Notes under the pieces: generated by a model | Database searches by the model: none | Told to the model about the DNA's origin: nothing | What the model saw: the letters and a program-made list of their open reading frames with translations, nothing else | Translations under genes and position numbers: made by a program | From: an uncultured delta proteobacterium | GTDB taxonomy: Bacteria > Desulfobacterota > Desulfovibrionia > Desulfovibrionales > Desulfovibrionaceae | Direction: 5' to 3' | Length of the DNA: 64,000 bases | Assembly (NCBI GenBank): GCA_903835685.1 | Contig: CAILNX010000037.1 | Location: forward strand, 62,001-126,000 | In this document: positions 24,875 through 33,321 of the stretch, in pieces | How the letters are laid out: the number at the start of each line of letters is the position of its first letter | Numbering within the stretch: the stretch's first letter is position 1

Positions 24875-27604
24875 ATGGACAGGCGATTTGGGCCCAAGGC
24901 CACGGTTCTCGGCATCCTGATCCTGGTTATTTTCTGCCTTTCGTCCGGTGCGGCCCGGGCCGAAGACACGTCCCGGCCCGATCCCGGGGCGTCCCACATC
25001 CTGATCCTGCACTCCTATCATCAGGGGTTCACCTGGACCGACAGCATCAATGCCGGGATGCGCGCGGTGTTGGCCCGTGAGTTTCCGGACAGCCACATCT
25101 CCCTGGAGTACCTGGACACCAAGCGCCATCCGTCCCAGGAATCCTTTCCGGTCCTGCGGGAGCTTTTCGCCCGCAAATACGTTCACTTCCAACCCTCGGT
25201 CATCCTGTGCTCGGACGACGACGCCCTGGACTTCCTGCTGGCCTACGGAGACCGGCTTTTCCCCGGGGTCCCGGCGGTCTTTTGCGGGGTGAACAACTAC
25301 CAGGACTCCCGGCTGGCCGGGCACACGAACATCACCGGGGTGGCCGAGGACTTCGATCTGAAAGCCACCCTGGAAACCGCCCTGACCCTTCAACCGGCCG
25401 TTCGGCGGGTGGTGGTGCTCACGGATCAGACCACCTCGGGGATAGAGAATCTGGCTCGGTTCCATGCTGTCCGTCCCTTTTTTGCCGGTAGGGCGGAGTT
25501 CGTGGAACTCTCCAATGTGTCTGAAGAAGAACTGCGCACGGCGCTGTTACAGCAGCCCAGTGATAGCCTTATTCTGTTCCTCTCCTATTTCCGGGATCGC
25601 AAGGGCAAGGCCTTGGGCACGGATCGGGTTTTCTCCATCATTTCCGAAAGCGGAGACCTGCCCACCTATTCGTGCTGGGATTTCCTCCTGGGCCGGGGCC
25701 TGGTGGGCGGGAAAATGGTCAGCGGCCGCCAGCAGGGCGAAACCGCCGCTGTCCTGGCCGCGCGCATCCTGCACCACGAGCGGCCCGAGGACATCCCTGT
25801 GGTGCGGGACGCTCCCGGCGAGTTCATGTTCGACAGCAGGCAGCTCCAGCGCCTGGGCCTGGCCGAGTCCCTGCTGCCCGCGGGCAGCCGCCTGGTCAAC
25901 CTGCCCGACTCCTTTACCGAACGACACAAGTCCAACATCCGTTGGGCTCTGCTGGTCATCGCCCTGCTCCTGGCCGTGGTTGTGGCCCTGGTGGTCAATA
26001 TTGTCAGGCGACGGGCAGCGGAACGGGCGCTCAAGGCCGGGCAGGAGCATTTCCGCACCCTGGTCGATTTCACCTCGGACATGGAGTATTGGATCGCGCC
26101 GGATCGCAGCCTGGTGTACGTTTCTCCTTCGGCCGTGCGCATCACCGGCTACACCACCGAGGAATTCAGTTGCAACCCGAATCTGCTGGAGGCCATCGTC
26201 CATCCGGACGACCGCGTGGCCTACCAGGCGCATATCGTGGAGGAGTTCCAGGACACCGAGGCCGGGGTCTTGGACTACCGGATTGTGACCCGAGGGGGAG
26301 GCGTGCGCTGGATCGGCCATCTGTGCCGTCCCGTGGAGGACGCCGAGGGCAAATTCCTGGGTCGGCGGTGCAGCAACCGGGACATCACCGAGCAGAAGAA
26401 GATGGAGGCCGAGCTGCGGGTGGCCAAGGAGGAGGCCGAGGCCGCCACCCGCTCCAAAAGCGAATTTCTGGCCAACATGAGCCACGAAATCCGCACCCCG
26501 ATCACCGGCATCAACGGGCTCACGGACCTGGCCCTGACCTGGGACTTGAGCTCTGAGCGCAAGCACTACCTGGGCATGATCAAGGAATCGACCCAGTCCC
26601 TTCTGGCCATCATCAACGACATCCTGGACCTGTCCAAGGTGGAGGCCGGGAAACTGGAGATCTGCCCGGTGGATTTCGAGCTGGAACGGGAACTCTTGCA
26701 GCTTTCCTCGGCCTTTGCGGTCCAGGGCGGGGTGCGCGGGCTGGAGTTCCGGCTGGACTTAGACCCCCTGGCCCCCAGATTCCTGCACGGGGACATGGAT
26801 CATCTGCGCCAGGTGCTGGTGAACCTCCTGGGCAATGCGCTGAAATTCACGGACCAGGGCGGCATCACCCTGCGGGTGGAGCAGGTCTGGCGCAAGGGGG
26901 ATATGGCCCGGCTGCGCTTCAGCGTGGCGGACACCGGCATCGGCATTCCCAGGGAGAAGCAGGGCACGGTGTTTGAGAAGTTCCGCCAGGCCGACAGCTC
27001 CTTTTCCAAGCGGATCAAGGGCACGGGCCTGGGCCTGGCCATCTGCAAGGAACTGGTGGCCCTTCTGGGCGGAACCATCGCCCTGCGCAGCACCCCGGGA
27101 TTCGGGAGCGTGTTCAGCTTCGAGTTGGAGTTCGCGGTCCCGCCCACCTGTTCGGGCGATCTGGCCGAACCCGCGCCCGCGCCCGAGTCCCTGCCCCGGC
27201 AGCGCATTCTCCTGGCCGAGGACAACGAGGTGAACCAGACCTTTTTGCAGCTTTTTCTGGAGGACGCGGGCCACGAGGTGGTCATCGCCTCCAACGGAAT
27301 CCAGGCCCTGGAGTTTCTCAATCAGCAGCCCTTTGACCTGGTGCTCATGGACGTGCAGATGCCGGAGATGGACGGGGTGGAGGCCACCCGGCGCATCCGG
27401 GCCGATCATTCCGGCCGTTTCGATCCCCGCATCCCCATCGTGGCGCTCACGGCCTACAGCATGAAGGGGGACATGGAGCGCTTCCTGTCCGTGGGCATGG
27501 ACGCCTATGTGTCCAAGCCCGTGGACATGGAGGAGCTGTTCCAGGTCTTAAGCGTGCTGGTGGGGAGGCAGGAACGTCCTCCCGAGGGCGGGGTCTGTTC
27601 GTAG
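24875..27604 (+). CDS. hybrid sensor histidine kinase with periplasmic ABC-type substrate-binding domain
   Basis: A 909-residue membrane sensor. An uncleaved or cleaved signal segment (about 8-28) precedes a periplasmic binding-protein-like domain at about 35-345 (ILILHSYHQGFTWTD opens it, as in the ABC_sub_bind/type 1 periplasmic fold used in such kinases). A membrane helix at about 357-378 follows, then PAS at about 391-505, HisKA with phosphoacceptor His at about 537 (ANMSHEIRTPITG), HATPase_c (NLLGNALKFTDQG, DTGIGIP, GTGLGLAICKELV), and a receiver domain with Asp at about 826 (LMDVQMPEMDG). It senses an unknown small ligand and phosphorylates itself then its own receiver. ATG 24875 has AAGAGG about 11 bases upstream. 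Its partner regulator is not adjacent. Confidence 0.93.
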   Translation: MDRRFGPKATVLGILILVIFCLSSGAARAEDTSRPDPGASHILILHSYHQGFTWTDSINAGMRAVLAREFPDSHISLEYLDTKRHPSQESFPVLRELFARKYVHFQPSVILCSDDDALDFLLAYGDRLFPGVPAVFCGVNNYQDSRLAGHTNITGVAEDFDLKATLETALTLQPAVRRVVVLTDQTTSGIENLARFHAVRPFFAGRAEFVELSNVSEEELRTALLQQPSDSLILFLSYFRDRKGKALGTDRVFSIISESGDLPTYSCWDFLLGRGLVGGKMVSGRQQGETAAVLAARILHHERPEDIPVVRDAPGEFMFDSRQLQRLGLAESLLPAGSRLVNLPDSFTERHKSNIRWALLVIALLLAVVVALVVNIVRRRAAERALKAGQEHFRTLVDFTSDMEYWIAPDRSLVYVSPSAVRITGYTTEEFSCNPNLLEAIVHPDDRVAYQAHIVEEFQDTEAGVLDYRIVTRGGGVRWIGHLCRPVEDAEGKFLGRRCSNRDITEQKKMEAELRVAKEEAEAATRSKSEFLANMSHEIRTPITGINGLTDLALTWDLSSERKHYLGMIKESTQSLLAIINDILDLSKVEAGKLEICPVDFELERELLQLSSAFAVQGGVRGLEFRLDLDPLAPRFLHGDMDHLRQVLVNLLGNALKFTDQGGITLRVEQVWRKGDMARLRFSVADTGIGIPREKQGTVFEKFRQADSSFSKRIKGTGLGLAICKELVALLGGTIALRSTPGFGSVFSFELEFAVPPTCSGDLAEPAPAPESLPRQRILLAEDNEVNQTFLQLFLEDAGHEVVIASNGIQALEFLNQQPFDLVLMDVQMPEMDGVEATRRIRADHSGRFDPRIPIVALTAYSMKGDMERFLSVGMDAYVSKPVDMEELFQVLSVLVGRQERPPEGGVCS

Positions 27605-27610
27605 AAAATC

Positions 27611-28186
27611 CTAGTTCCCCTTGAGCGCGGCCCCGGGCAGGGCGAGCAGGCTCTTGACGCTGGCCGAACCGTCCACGCCCTTGGCCGCGTCCACGGCCCG
27701 GCTGATCTCGGTCCTGCTGCCCAAAAGCCCCAGGAGCACCACATTGCACTGGACCACGGCCACATCCACGTTGGGCGAGGTCAGATCGCTCCGCTGGATG
27801 AGTTCCGAGCGGATCTTGGTGCGCAGGGAGAGGTCGTCAAAGGTCCCGCAGGCCTCGTGCTCCTTCTTCTCCCAGAACACGGACTGCACCGAGACCACGT
27901 GGGCCACGGACTTGGCCAGCTTCACGGCCCGGTCCACCTGGCGCGGGTAGTCGTACTCGCCCACCAGATACACCCGGCCCTCGTAGGAGTGGACCGAGAT
28001 GTCCGAGAGCTTGGCCTCTTCGTCCTGGTACAGGAGTTTTTTGATATTGGCCTCGATCCAATCGTCCTGGGCCTGGGTGGACAGCCCGCGCTCGTCCACG
28101 GCCGCGTTGTACACGGCGCAGGAGGGCAGGGAGAAAAGGAGCAGGCCCAGCAGGGCGCACAGGGTCAGGATGGGGGTCAAACGCAT
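27611..28186 (-). CDS. BON-domain outer-membrane-type lipoprotein
   Basis: A 191-residue lipoprotein with a lipobox (SLPSC, Cys about 23). Two consecutive BON-like modules follow (DDWIEANIKKLLYQDEEAKLSD plus VYLVGEYDYPRQVDRAVKLA, then LSLRTKIRSELIQRSDL plus NVVLLGLLGSRTEISRAVDA). BON domains bind phospholipid and are typical of OsmY/DolP-type envelope proteins. It is convergent with the hybrid kinase, whose stop lies six bases upstream of its end, and follows the SNF2 helicase gene by about 80 bases on the same strand. It might be transcribed from the helicase promoter. Envelope maintenance is inferred from the family. Confidence 0.88.
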   Translation of the reverse strand: MRLTPILTLCALLGLLLFSLPSCAVYNAAVDERGLSTQAQDDWIEANIKKLLYQDEEAKLSDISVHSYEGRVYLVGEYDYPRQVDRAVKLAKSVAHVVSVQSVFWEKKEHEACGTFDDLSLRTKIRSELIQRSDLTSPNVDVAVVQCNVVLLGLLGSRTEISRAVDAAKGVDGSASVKSLLALPGAALKGN

Positions 28187-28267
28187 GGGGGTATCCTCAA
28201 GGAATATGTTGATTTTTGTTGTGTGGACAGGCCGATGTTCCGCATTGGGAAAATCGGGCCGGTCGCG

Positions 28268-31200
28268 TTAAATCTCGAAGAGCATCTCCAGGTCCTCGCG
28301 GGTCAGGGACTTCATGCCGCCCCCGCCCGGGATGATGGCGTCGGCCACGTCCTTCTTCATCTCCTGAAGCTTCAGGATCTTCTCCTCCACCGTGTTCTGG
28401 CAGATCATCTTGTAGGCGAAGACTTGGCGCTTCTGGCCGATGCGGTGGGTGCGGTCCGTGGCCTGGTTCTCCACGGCCGGGTTCCACCAGGGGTCGTAGT
28501 GGATGACGTAGTCCGCCGAGGTCAGGTTGATGCCCGTGCCTCCGGCCTTGAGCGAGATGAGGAAGATGGGGATGTCCGGGTCGTTGTTGAAGCGGTCCAC
28601 CTGGTCGAAGCGGTCCTTGCTGGACCCGTCCAGATAGGCGAAGGGCAGTTGGTTGATCTGGAGCCAGGAGCGGATGATGTGCAGCATCTGCACGAACTGG
28701 GAGAAGACCAGGACCTTGTGCCCGCCGTCGATGATGTCCGTGACCAGGTCCCGGAAGGCGTCGAACTTGCCCGAGGGCAGGTTGGTGGATATGCCGGGCA
28801 TGTCCAGCTTGAGCAGGCGCGGATGGCAGCAGATCTGGCGGAGTTTCAGCAGGGCGTCCAGGATGGACATCTGGCTCTTGGCCATGCCCTTTTCCTCCAC
28901 GTCGCGCAGGACCTGCTCTTTCAGCTTCTTGGCCAGGGCGTTGTAGAGGTCCCGCTGCTCGTCGATCAGGTCGCAGTAGTGGATGGTCTCGATCTTGGGC
29001 GGCAGGTCCTTGGCCACCTCGCTCTTGGTCCGGCGCAGGATGAAGGGCTTGACCCGGGAGCGCAGGTACTGGAGCGTCTCCTCGTCCCCGTCCTTGATGG
29101 GCTTTATTATCCCGCGCTGGAAGGAGTGCTGGGAGCCCAGGAAGCCGGGCATGAGGAATTCGAACAGGGACCAGAGTTCGAAGAGATTGTTCTCAATGGG
29201 CGTGCCCGAGAGGCACAGGCGCATGTGGGCGTCCAGGCGGCGCACGCTTTTCGCGGTGATCGTATTGGGATTCTTGATGTTCTGGGCCTCGTCCAGGATG
29301 ACCACGTTGTACTTGAATTTCAAAAGCTCATCCAAGTCCCGGCGCAGCAGGGCGTAGGTGGTGATGACCAGGTCCGAGGCCTTGATCTGCTTGAAGAGGT
29401 CCTCGCGCTTGGCCCCGTAGATGGTCAGCCGCCGCATGGTGGGCGTGAATTTGGCCGCCTCGCGCTCCCAGTTGGGCAGGACCGAGGTGGGCACCACGAT
29501 CAAGTTGGGACCCTTGGCCCCTTTTTCGATCATGTGCTGGACAAAGGCCAGGGTCTGCACGGTCTTGCCCAGGCCCATCTCGTCGGCCAGGATGCCCCCG
29601 AACCCGTAGTCGCGCAAAAAGTTCAGGTAGCTGAGTCCCTGGAGCTGGTAGGGCCGCAAGGTGGCGATGAGTCCCTTGGGCGGATTCAAGGGCCGGATTT
29701 CCTTGAAGTTGCCGATCTTCTCCTTGAGCTTCACAAAATAGGAGTCCGTGCGCACATTGGGCAGGTCGTCCAGCAGATGGTCCAGGGCCGGGGCCTCGAA
29801 CTGCTTGAACTGCTTCTGGGGCGGCTTTTCCGGGTCGTAGCCCATGGCTTTGAGCTTGTGTCCCAGCTTCTGGAGCCAGGACTCGGGCAGGCTGGTGTAG
29901 GACCCGTCTTTGAGTTGGACGTAGCGCTTGCCCTGGACCCAGGCCTTCCAGATCTCCTCGATGGGCACCTTGTGGTCGTCGTACTGCACGGCCAGGTCCA
30001 GGTTGAACCACTTGTTCTCCGGGTCGCTCTCCACCTCGGCCACGATGACCGGCTTGGACAGGCGCACCTTGTAGCGGGTCAGGTTCTGTTCCCCGTAGAC
30101 CCGGTAGGTTTCCACAAGTTTGGGGTAGAAATCCAGGAGGAAGGTGATGGCCGCTTCCTGCTCCATGAACCAGTTGGCGTTGTTGCGCTGCGCAAAGCCC
30201 ATCTCGGTCAGGGCGGTGATGAGCGCCGTCTCGGCCTCCCGGGCGCGGCGGATGAGGAAGGGCTTCTGCTGGTAGTGGTAGCTGCCGGTCTGCAGGTCCG
30301 GGTTGGGGCCGGGCAGGGAGACCTCCATGTGCTCGGTCTCGTAGATGTTGTGCACCTTCAAGGTGAGCAGGCTGCCCTCTTCGTCCAGAAAGAGCTTGGG
30401 ATTGTACGTGGCCGGGACGAAAATCGGTCCCATGCGCTCCAGGAAGTCCTCCTGGCCGTGCAAGTCGGACACGCTGATGTGGGTCCAGACCCGGTCGATG
30501 AATTCCGAGATGTCCGCGTGCGGGATGATCGGGCGCTGCTCCACCATTTCCTGGATCAGCTCCGAGTCCAGGCCGGTCTGCACCGGATAGAAGCCCTGCT
30601 TCCAGGACACCCACAGAGGCAGGCGGCCGTAGAAGAAGACTTCCTGGCCGGTGATGGAGAAGGGCGGTTTTCCCGAGCGGGCCAGCAGGAGGTCGAAGGA
30701 CAGCCCGTCCTCGGACAACTGGGGGGACAGCTTGAGCTGCATGGTCTGGGACTCGATGCGCATGGGCTGGTCCGTGTCCTTGTAGAACAGATAGTACTCG
30801 GACTTGATGGCCCAGAAGAACCAGGAGATCATGCCCGGGGGCAGGTCCACCCGGTGGCCGTAGTAGTCCTGGTGCAGGCCGATCTGCCGGGCGATGGCCG
30901 GGAGCATGGGCGCGGTCTCGCACCAGTCCGGGTTTTTGATGACCTGCTCCAGGGTGATCTCGTGCTGGACCTGGGACAGGCCGGACTTGTTCTGGCGTCC
31001 CCGGAACAGGGCCACCTGGAGCCTGCCCGGCTCGGGATGGAAACGGTAGACCACGTAGTGGTTGCCCGGCTCGGGCTCAAGCTCCGTGGCGAAAAAGGTG
31101 CGGAAGTTCTGCCGCCAGTCCACCCGGGGCTTGTGCACCGGCGCGTCCTGCCCGGACTCGTAGGACTTGACCACCTTTAAGGCCGTGGCCCCCACGTGGC

Positions 31201-31471
31201 GGCAGATGCCTGAGAAGGATTCCGGGCAGTTGCAATAGAAATTGACCACCTTGTCCTTGAGATTCAACCCCAGTTCCGAGGCGTAGACCTGGAAGTCGTC
31301 GCCCTGAACCTGTCCGTTGATGTCCCAGAACTGGTCCCGCTTCTTGATATCGACCTTCTGGATGCCCCCGGACCCGGCCAGGGACAGCGCATCTTCCAGG
31401 ATGTAATCCGGAATGTCGTGTATGAATTTCTGGAGGATTTCCCGAGCCAGGTTTTCCTCGCCAGTGGTCAT
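28268..31471 (-). CDS. SWIM-domain SNF2-family DEAD-like helicase/translocase
   Basis: A 1067-residue SF2 protein. N-terminally it has a SWIM zinc motif (FYCNCPESFSGICRHVGA, CxCx..CxH) near residue 90-110. A central accessory region follows, and the C-terminal two-thirds hold the SNF2 core: ADEMGLGKTVQTLAF (Walker A), LDEAQNIKNP (DEAQ box), FSQFVQMLHI, SLKAGGTGINL and DRTHRIGQKRQVF (motif VI). Bacterial SWIM-SNF2 proteins are thought to move along double-stranded DNA or displace bound proteins. Their in vivo roles are mostly unproven. The ATG 31471 is chosen over GTG 31546 because AAGGAG precedes it, although the spacing (about 11) is long. The long open frame on the opposite strand is an artefact of GC-rich codons. 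Confidence 0.92.
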   Translation of the reverse strand: MTTGEENLAREILQKFIHDIPDYILEDALSLAGSGGIQKVDIKKRDQFWDINGQVQGDDFQVYASELGLNLKDKVVNFYCNCPESFSGICRHVGATALKVVKSYESGQDAPVHKPRVDWRQNFRTFFATELEPEPGNHYVVYRFHPEPGRLQVALFRGRQNKSGLSQVQHEITLEQVIKNPDWCETAPMLPAIARQIGLHQDYYGHRVDLPPGMISWFFWAIKSEYYLFYKDTDQPMRIESQTMQLKLSPQLSEDGLSFDLLLARSGKPPFSITGQEVFFYGRLPLWVSWKQGFYPVQTGLDSELIQEMVEQRPIIPHADISEFIDRVWTHISVSDLHGQEDFLERMGPIFVPATYNPKLFLDEEGSLLTLKVHNIYETEHMEVSLPGPNPDLQTGSYHYQQKPFLIRRAREAETALITALTEMGFAQRNNANWFMEQEAAITFLLDFYPKLVETYRVYGEQNLTRYKVRLSKPVIVAEVESDPENKWFNLDLAVQYDDHKVPIEEIWKAWVQGKRYVQLKDGSYTSLPESWLQKLGHKLKAMGYDPEKPPQKQFKQFEAPALDHLLDDLPNVRTDSYFVKLKEKIGNFKEIRPLNPPKGLIATLRPYQLQGLSYLNFLRDYGFGGILADEMGLGKTVQTLAFVQHMIEKGAKGPNLIVVPTSVLPNWEREAAKFTPTMRRLTIYGAKREDLFKQIKASDLVITTYALLRRDLDELLKFKYNVVILDEAQNIKNPNTITAKSVRRLDAHMRLCLSGTPIENNLFELWSLFEFLMPGFLGSQHSFQRGIIKPIKDGDEETLQYLRSRVKPFILRRTKSEVAKDLPPKIETIHYCDLIDEQRDLYNALAKKLKEQVLRDVEEKGMAKSQMSILDALLKLRQICCHPRLLKLDMPGISTNLPSGKFDAFRDLVTDIIDGGHKVLVFSQFVQMLHIIRSWLQINQLPFAYLDGSSKDRFDQVDRFNNDPDIPIFLISLKAGGTGINLTSADYVIHYDPWWNPAVENQATDRTHRIGQKRQVFAYKMICQNTVEEKILKLQEMKKDVADAIIPGGGGMKSLTREDLEMLFEI

Positions 31472-31619
31472 GTCCGGTCGCGCTCCTTGCCTGGAATCGA
31501 TGTCGCCGGTCGGAGAAGACCAGCGGAATATGTCATTTTCGATCACTACCCCAGCCAGTCCATTTAATCAATACACATGGAGGAATCAAGAGCCGCTTGG
31601 CTTTTTTCCCGACTTACGC

Positions 31620-31634
31620 CACACTAGGAGTGTG
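31620..31634. repeat. short perfect inverted repeat upstream of the peptide-binding lipoprotein gene
   Basis: CACACT-3-AGTGTG lies 50 bases before the ATG at 31684, where an operator would be expected. The region upstream has a TTGGCT-like -35 but no convincing -10. I see it as a candidate only. Confidence 0.3.
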
Positions 31635-31683
31635 ACGAATGGGGCGCGGCGCCGGGCCGCCCTGAAACCGCTTGAGAGGAAGA

Positions 31684-33321
31684 ATGACACGGATCGCGAT
31701 CTGGTGCCTGGTGGCCCTCATGGCCCTGTGCGGATGCAAGGGGCAGGAGAACGGGGAGTCCTCCCCAAAAACCCAGGCTTCGGCCGGGGGGGGGGCCAGT
31801 CCCGCTGGCCCGGTCCCTGGAGGCCGCCTGGTGCAGGCCACCATCGGTGAGCCCTCCAACCTGATCCCCCCCCTGGCCAGCGACGGCCCCTCCCACGAGG
31901 TGGCCGACCTGCTCTATGTCGCGCCGCTCAAATACGACAAGAACATCGAGCTGGTCCCCTCGGCCGCCACGTCCTTCGAGGTTCTGGACGAGGGTCGGCT
32001 CCTGCGCTTCAGCCTGCGCGAGGACGTGCGCTGGCACGACGGAGTCCCGGTCACGGCCGAGGACGTGGAGTTCACCTATAAGCTCATGATCGACCCCAAG
32101 ACGCCCACGGCCTATGCCGAGGACTACAAGGCCATCCAGGAGTTCAAGGTCACCGGCCCGTACAGCTTCGAGGTGCGCTACGAAAAGCCCTTTGCCCGGT
32201 CCCTGGTCACCTGGGCCGGGGCCATTCTGCCCAAGCACGCCCTGGCCGGGGAGGACCTGCTGAAAACCAAGTACATCCGCGAGCCCCTGGGGGCCGGACC
32301 CTACCGGCTCAAGGAGTGGATCCCGGGCACGCGCCTGACCCTTGTGGCCAACCCGGACTATTTCGAGGGGCGGCCGTACATCGACGAGGTGGTCTATAGG
32401 GTCATCCCGGACCAATCCACCCAGTTCCTGGAACTGAAAGCCGGGAACCTGGACATGATGAGCCTCTCGCCCCAGCAGTATCTGCACCAGACCTCGGGTC
32501 CGGCCTGGGACGGCAAGTTCAACAAGTATCAGTACCTGGCCTTCGCCTACACCTATATGGGCTACAACCTGAAAAATCCCCTGTTCGCGGACAAGCGGGT
32601 GCGCCAGGGCTTAAGCCTGGCCATCGATACGGGTGAGATCGTGCAGGGCGTGCTGCTCGGCCTGGGCCAGCCCGCCGTGGGGCCGTACAAGCCCGGGACC
32701 TGGCCCGCAAGCGAGAAGCTGAAACCCCTGCCCTTTGACCCGGTCAAGGCCCTGGAGCTTCTGGCGGCGGCCGGATGGAAGGACAAGAACGAACAGGGCG
32801 TGCTGGTCAAGGACGGCCATGCCTTCGAGTTCACCATCCTGACCAATCAGGGCAACGACCAGCGGGTCAAGACCGCCACCATCGTGCAGAACCGGCTGAA
32901 AGGCGTCGGGGTCAGCGTGAAAATACGCACCGTGGAGTGGGCGGCGCTCATCAAGGAATTCATCGACAAGGGCAATTTCGAGGCCATCATCCTGGGCTGG
33001 AACATCACCCAGGACCCGGACGTCTACGACGTGTGGCACTCCTCCAAGGCCGTGCCCGGCGGGCTCAATTTCATCGGATACCAGAACCCGGAGCTGGACG
33101 ATCTGCTGGAAAAGGGCCGCCGGATGCTGAAACCCGAGGAGCGCAAGCCCGTGTACGACCGCATCCAGGAAATCCTGCGCGAGGACCAGCCGTACACCTT
33201 CCTGTACGTGCCCATGGCCCTGCCCCTGCTCTCGGCCCGGATCAACGGGGTGGAGCCCGCCCCGGCAGGCATCAGTCACAACTTCATCAAGTGGTGGATG
33301 ACCCCGGGAAAGGCCCAATGA
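31684..33321 (+). CDS. oligopeptide/nickel-type ABC transporter substrate-binding lipoprotein (SBP_bac_5)
   Basis: A 545-residue solute-binding protein. A lipobox (ALCGC) follows the signal peptide, then a Ser/Ala/Gly linker and the SBP_bac_5 fold (NLIPPLASDGPS, LREDVRWHDGVPVTAEDVEF, GAGPYRLKEW, YNLKNPLFADKRVRQGLSLAID, DVYDVWHSSKAVPG). It should capture oligopeptides or other peptide-like ligands at the membrane face. The permease and ATPase genes are not adjacent, so the protein may work with a transporter encoded elsewhere or act as a sensor subunit. The start ATG 31684 has a GAGGA block. A TTG at 31672 would add four residues. The stop overlaps the rel ATG by four bases. Confidence 0.93.
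   Translation: MTRIAIWCLVALMALCGCKGQENGESSPKTQASAGGGASPAGPVPGGRLVQATIGEPSNLIPPLASDGPSHEVADLLYVAPLKYDKNIELVPSAATSFEVLDEGRLLRFSLREDVRWHDGVPVTAEDVEFTYKLMIDPKTPTAYAEDYKAIQEFKVTGPYSFEVRYEKPFARSLVTWAGAILPKHALAGEDLLKTKYIREPLGAGPYRLKEWIPGTRLTLVANPDYFEGRPYIDEVVYRVIPDQSTQFLELKAGNLDMMSLSPQQYLHQTSGPAWDGKFNKYQYLAFAYTYMGYNLKNPLFADKRVRQGLSLAIDTGEIVQGVLLGLGQPAVGPYKPGTWPASEKLKPLPFDPVKALELLAAAGWKDKNEQGVLVKDGHAFEFTILTNQGNDQRVKTATIVQNRLKGVGVSVKIRTVEWAALIKEFIDKGNFEAIILGWNITQDPDVYDVWHSSKAVPGGLNFIGYQNPELDDLLEKGRRMLKPEERKPVYDRIQEILREDQPYTFLYVPMALPLLSARINGVEPAPAGISHNFIKWWMTPGKAQ

Noticed and set aside
27857-31180. A 1107-codon open frame on the plus strand opposite the SNF2 helicase gene.
   Set aside because: It is rich in His, Gly, Val and Leu codons made by reading GC-rich codons backwards, has no domain and no ribosome-binding site. 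The minus-strand helicase motifs are unmistakable.
32775-33317. An N-terminal extension that would make Rel about 180 residues longer, running through the peptide-binding gene.
   Set aside because: It is out-of-frame reading of the binding-protein gene. The family start and ATG 33318 with the ATGA overlap explain the sequence.
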